Source: Algoriphagus winogradskyi (lineage in GTDB: Bacteria > Bacteroidota > Bacteroidia > Cytophagales > Cyclobacteriaceae). From it: a DNA stretch of 64,000 bases. Below the pieces are notes generated by a model that saw only the letters and a program-made list of their open reading frames with translations, was not told where the DNA came from and did not search any database. The stretch spans positions 310,001 to 374,000 of the forward strand of contig NZ_FXUA01000002.1 of the NCBI RefSeq assembly GCF_900182815.1, given 5' to 3'. Both the position numbers and the translations under genes were made by a program. Positions within the stretch are counted from its first letter, which is position 1. The number at the start of each line of letters is the position of its first letter. Below, one piece after another: positions 62,068 through 64,000 of this stretch.

Positions 62068-62577
62068 ATGAGATTACCCGTAACAATTATTATTCTTATT
62101 TTGAGCTTTTTGTCTTGTAAGGAGAAGAGGGAAGGAAAATTTGAACACAATAAAGAAGTCGATTTAGCAAGGGTTCCTGACTCATTGGAATTGGTAGCTA
62201 ATACATTCTTAAAAGGAGATTTTAACGGTGATAATATAATAGATTTTGCTTCTCAAGTAAAAAACAAAAACAATCAAAAGAATGGGATTTTAATAATTCA
62301 TAATTCAGAGAATCAAGAAACCTATGTTTTCGGAGCTGGTAAAGAAGTCGACAATATGACTGACTTAAAATGGATTGAAATATTTGAAACAATTCCAAAA
62401 GGTGAAATAGTAGCGCCTGAATTAGTTGATGAAGAAACCGGAGATTTGCTCGGACCTGACGAATCTCAAAATTTCAAACTTACTGGAGACGGAATTTATA
62501 TGAGTGTAACTGAAACTCACGGTGGTGGAATTATATTCTGGAACGGTAAAAAATATCAATGGTATCACATTGAATAA
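62068..62577 (+). CDS. small lipoprotein with FG-GAP/EF-hand-like loop
   Basis: A 169-residue lipoprotein with the modified Cys17 (ILSFLSC). After the lipobox comes a charged linker, then LKGDFNGDNIIDFA (about residues 50-63), which looks like the calcium-binding D-x-N-G-D-x-x-x-D loop of FG-GAP/VCBS-type repeats. The C-terminal part is beta-rich (GDGIYMSVTETHGGG, IIFWNGKKYQWYHIE). Start ATG 62068; an in-frame TTG lies six codons upstream. I do not recognise a named family. It stands alone between the pseudogene and moaA. Confidence 0.75.
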   Translation: MRLPVTIIILILSFLSCKEKREGKFEHNKEVDLARVPDSLELVANTFLKGDFNGDNIIDFASQVKNKNNQKNGILIIHNSENQETYVFGAGKEVDNMTDLKWIEIFETIPKGEIVAPELVDEETGDLLGPDESQNFKLTGDGIYMSVTETHGGGIIFWNGKKYQWYHIE

Positions 62578-62662
62578 AAGGCAAATTGCTAACGATTTAT
62601 AAACAAAAATTTCAAAGACTTTAACTAATCAAAATCAAAAAATTGCTCATCTAAAATCGTCC

Positions 62663-63676
62663 TCACCCCCCAATCGCAATCATACTTCTATTATCAGAAT
62701 GAAGTGTTGGGTCGGAGATTTTTTCCATACTATCCATTCCTGCACGCACAGCCTTTTTATTTAGGATGGATTCTAAAATCAGCGTTTCCACATCTTCCCC
62801 AGCACGCATAGCTGCTAATAAGTCAGTTTCCTGATTTGAAAAAAGACAGTTTTTGATACGACCATTCGCCGTAAGTCGAATTCGATTGCAGGTGCCGCAG
62901 AATGGGTTGGTAACGGAAGAAATGATTCCAAAATCTCCTTGGTAGCCGGATATCTTAAATTTACGAGCGGTGAAATTGTCCTCATTTGGAAGAGCAGAAA
63001 TCTTCTCGGCACCGAAGTAGGAACCTAGTTGGCTGAGAACTTCCTTCTCTGAAACCATCTTGGAGCGATCCCATTGATTGCCATCAAATGGCATGAATTC
63101 TATAAAACGAACCGAAACCTGATAGTCCTTGGTCATTTCCACAAAGTCAATTAACTCATCATCATTGATGCCTTTGATCAGTACAGCATTAATTTTCAGA
63201 TCGAAGCCATTGTCATGAAGTAGTTCAAAGTTGTCTAGGGTTTTTTGGAAACCTGTTCTTCTGGTAAGTTCTTGAAAGCGTTCTTCCTTCAGTGTATCCA
63301 GACTGAAATTGATCTTTTTAATACCTAGTTTTTGGAAGTTATCCACATGTCTATCGATCAATAATCCGTTGGTTGTAATCGAAAGATCCACGGGCATTTT
63401 TGAAAGTCCATCGAGTATCACCCCGATATCTTTCCGAAGCAGAGGCTCTCCGCCAGTGAGTCGAATTTTATTCACTCCTAAGCCTACAAAGATCCGGGCA
63501 AATTCCAGCACCTCATCAGCACTCATCAAGTGAGCTTTTGGACTTAAGGGAATTCCTTCAGCGGGCATGCAGTAGCTACAGCGCAAATTGCACTTCTCAA
63601 TTAAGGAGATCCGCAGGTAATTGTGGATCCTCCCAAATTTGTCTTTTAGCTCCTGAATATTACCCGATTGGGTCAT
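62663..63676 (-). CDS. moaA: GTP 3',8-cyclase MoaA
   Basis: The radical SAM enzyme that converts GTP to 3',8-cyclo-GTP, the first step of molybdenum cofactor synthesis. The 337-residue protein has the N-terminal cluster motif C-x3-C-x2-C at Cys29, Cys33 and Cys36 (EKCNLRCSYC), the SAM site RLTGGEPLLRKD, and the C-terminal cluster cysteines (PFCGTCNRIRLTANG, then KNCLF). The Gly-Gly C-terminus (IAIGG) needed for activity is present. Its start overlaps the upstream MoaB/MogA-domain gene by 17 bases, so the pathway genes form an operon that extends beyond the window. Confidence 0.96.
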   Translation of the reverse strand: MTQSGNIQELKDKFGRIHNYLRISLIEKCNLRCSYCMPAEGIPLSPKAHLMSADEVLEFARIFVGLGVNKIRLTGGEPLLRKDIGVILDGLSKMPVDLSITTNGLLIDRHVDNFQKLGIKKINFSLDTLKEERFQELTRRTGFQKTLDNFELLHDNGFDLKINAVLIKGINDDELIDFVEMTKDYQVSVRFIEFMPFDGNQWDRSKMVSEKEVLSQLGSYFGAEKISALPNEDNFTARKFKISGYQGDFGIISSVTNPFCGTCNRIRLTANGRIKNCLFSNQETDLLAAMRAGEDVETLILESILNKKAVRAGMDSMEKISDPTLHSDNRSMIAIGG

Positions 63677-64000
63677 GATTAGCTCCTTTTAGTATTTTAA
63701 AAACATGCAATAAATGTGGAAAAACCGCATCCATTGATTCTTTTGCGCCATTCGTAGATCCTGGTAAAGCCAAGACTATGCTATCCCCAATAGTGCCAGC
63801 CACCGATCTAGAGAGCATAGCAAATGGCATAATCCTCTGTCCATAGCTACGAATTGCTTCCTCCACACCTGGTATTCTTCTCTCCAAAATCGGCTCTAAG
63901 GCTTCCGGTGTAACGTCTCTTTGGGAGAGTCCAGTTCCCCCAGTAAAAATCACTAATTGATTACTCTCTGTAAGTTCAAAAGTCCGGGCCCGGATCAGTT
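63660..64000 (-). CDS. MoaB/MogA-domain molybdenum cofactor protein, C-terminal part
   Basis: The minus-strand frame is open from the right edge (64000) to the stop at 63660, giving the last 113 residues. It has the family motif FTGGTGLSQRDVTPEAL, then MPFAMLSRSVAG and VLALPGSTNGAKE, as in MoaB/MogA proteins, which handle adenylylation of molybdopterin. In Bacteroidota this domain is often fused behind MoaC (MoaCB); the N-terminus is outside the window, so the choice is open. Overlaps moaA by 17 bases. Confidence 0.85.
   Translation of the reverse strand, partial: LIRARTFELTESNQLVIFTGGTGLSQRDVTPEALEPILERRIPGVEEAIRSYGQRIMPFAMLSRSVAGTIGDSIVLALPGSTNGAKESMDAVFPHLLHVFKILKGANHDPIG

Overview
The window reads as a chromosomal segment of a Bacteroidota bacterium, most likely order Cytophagales, family Cyclobacteriaceae (Algoriphagus-like). 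The reasons are a SprB-repeat protein beside a PorP/SprF-type protein, the gliding lipoprotein GldB, kinases that join two-component-regulator propellers to a histidine kinase, a DUF2490 protein, and several promoter boxes of the Bacteroidota type TAnnTTTG. I saw no tRNA, rRNA, CRISPR array, prophage or insertion sequence.

Layout. 1-3.1 kb: the N-terminal part of a SprB-repeat surface protein and a PorP/SprF-like outer-membrane protein, both minus strand (type IX secretion/gliding theme). 3.3-13 kb: housekeeping genes, namely lysA, an RprX/RprY-like two-component pair, a dipeptide epimerase, an M14 peptidase lipoprotein, SIMPL and CIA30 proteins, rlmF and OsmC. 13-25 kb: a minus-strand surface-polysaccharide locus of the Wzx/Wzy type (SLBB export channel, Wzz, Wzx flippase, GT2, 2OG-Fe(II) oxygenase, Wzy-like polymerase, three GT4 enzymes). 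No initiating sugar-phosphate transferase or sugar-nucleotide genes are present here. 25-37.5 kb: a radical SAM/SPASM gene, then a six-gene signalling block of four closely related histidine kinases (two of them giant propeller lipoproteins), a stand-alone receiver and a receiver-adenylate/guanylate cyclase. No DNA-binding output is encoded in this block. 37.6-47.1 kb: minus-strand single genes and small groups (DUF3500, a 63-aa coiled-coil/EF-hand-like protein, APC permease, gamma-glutamyltransferase, DUF2490, cupin, SnoaL-like, Zn/Cd P-type ATPase, P1/DmpA peptidase). 47.4-52.3 kb: plus-strand nth-asnB-GT4 with overlapping ends, then a two-domain fasciclin lipoprotein. 52.3-60 kb: gldB preceded by a complete ebo operon (eboA to eboF). 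60.3-62.6 kb: a Pyr4-type membrane terpene cyclase-like gene divergent from ebo, a HigBA toxin-antitoxin pair, a decayed gene remnant and a small lipoprotein. 62.7-64 kb: moaA and the end of a MoaB/MogA-domain gene (molybdenum cofactor).

The two parts most worth following up are (i) the ebo operon with its UbiA-like prenyltransferase facing a Pyr4-like terpene cyclase, which suggests an undescribed prenylated metabolite handled at the cell envelope, and (ii) the kinase-receiver-cyclase block, which looks like a converging phosphorelay whose output is a cyclic nucleotide.

Start codons were moved inward from the longest reading frame where a promoter box, signal peptide or operon spacing pointed to a later codon. 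Each case is noted. All functions are inferred from motif and family recognition by eye; no database search was run.
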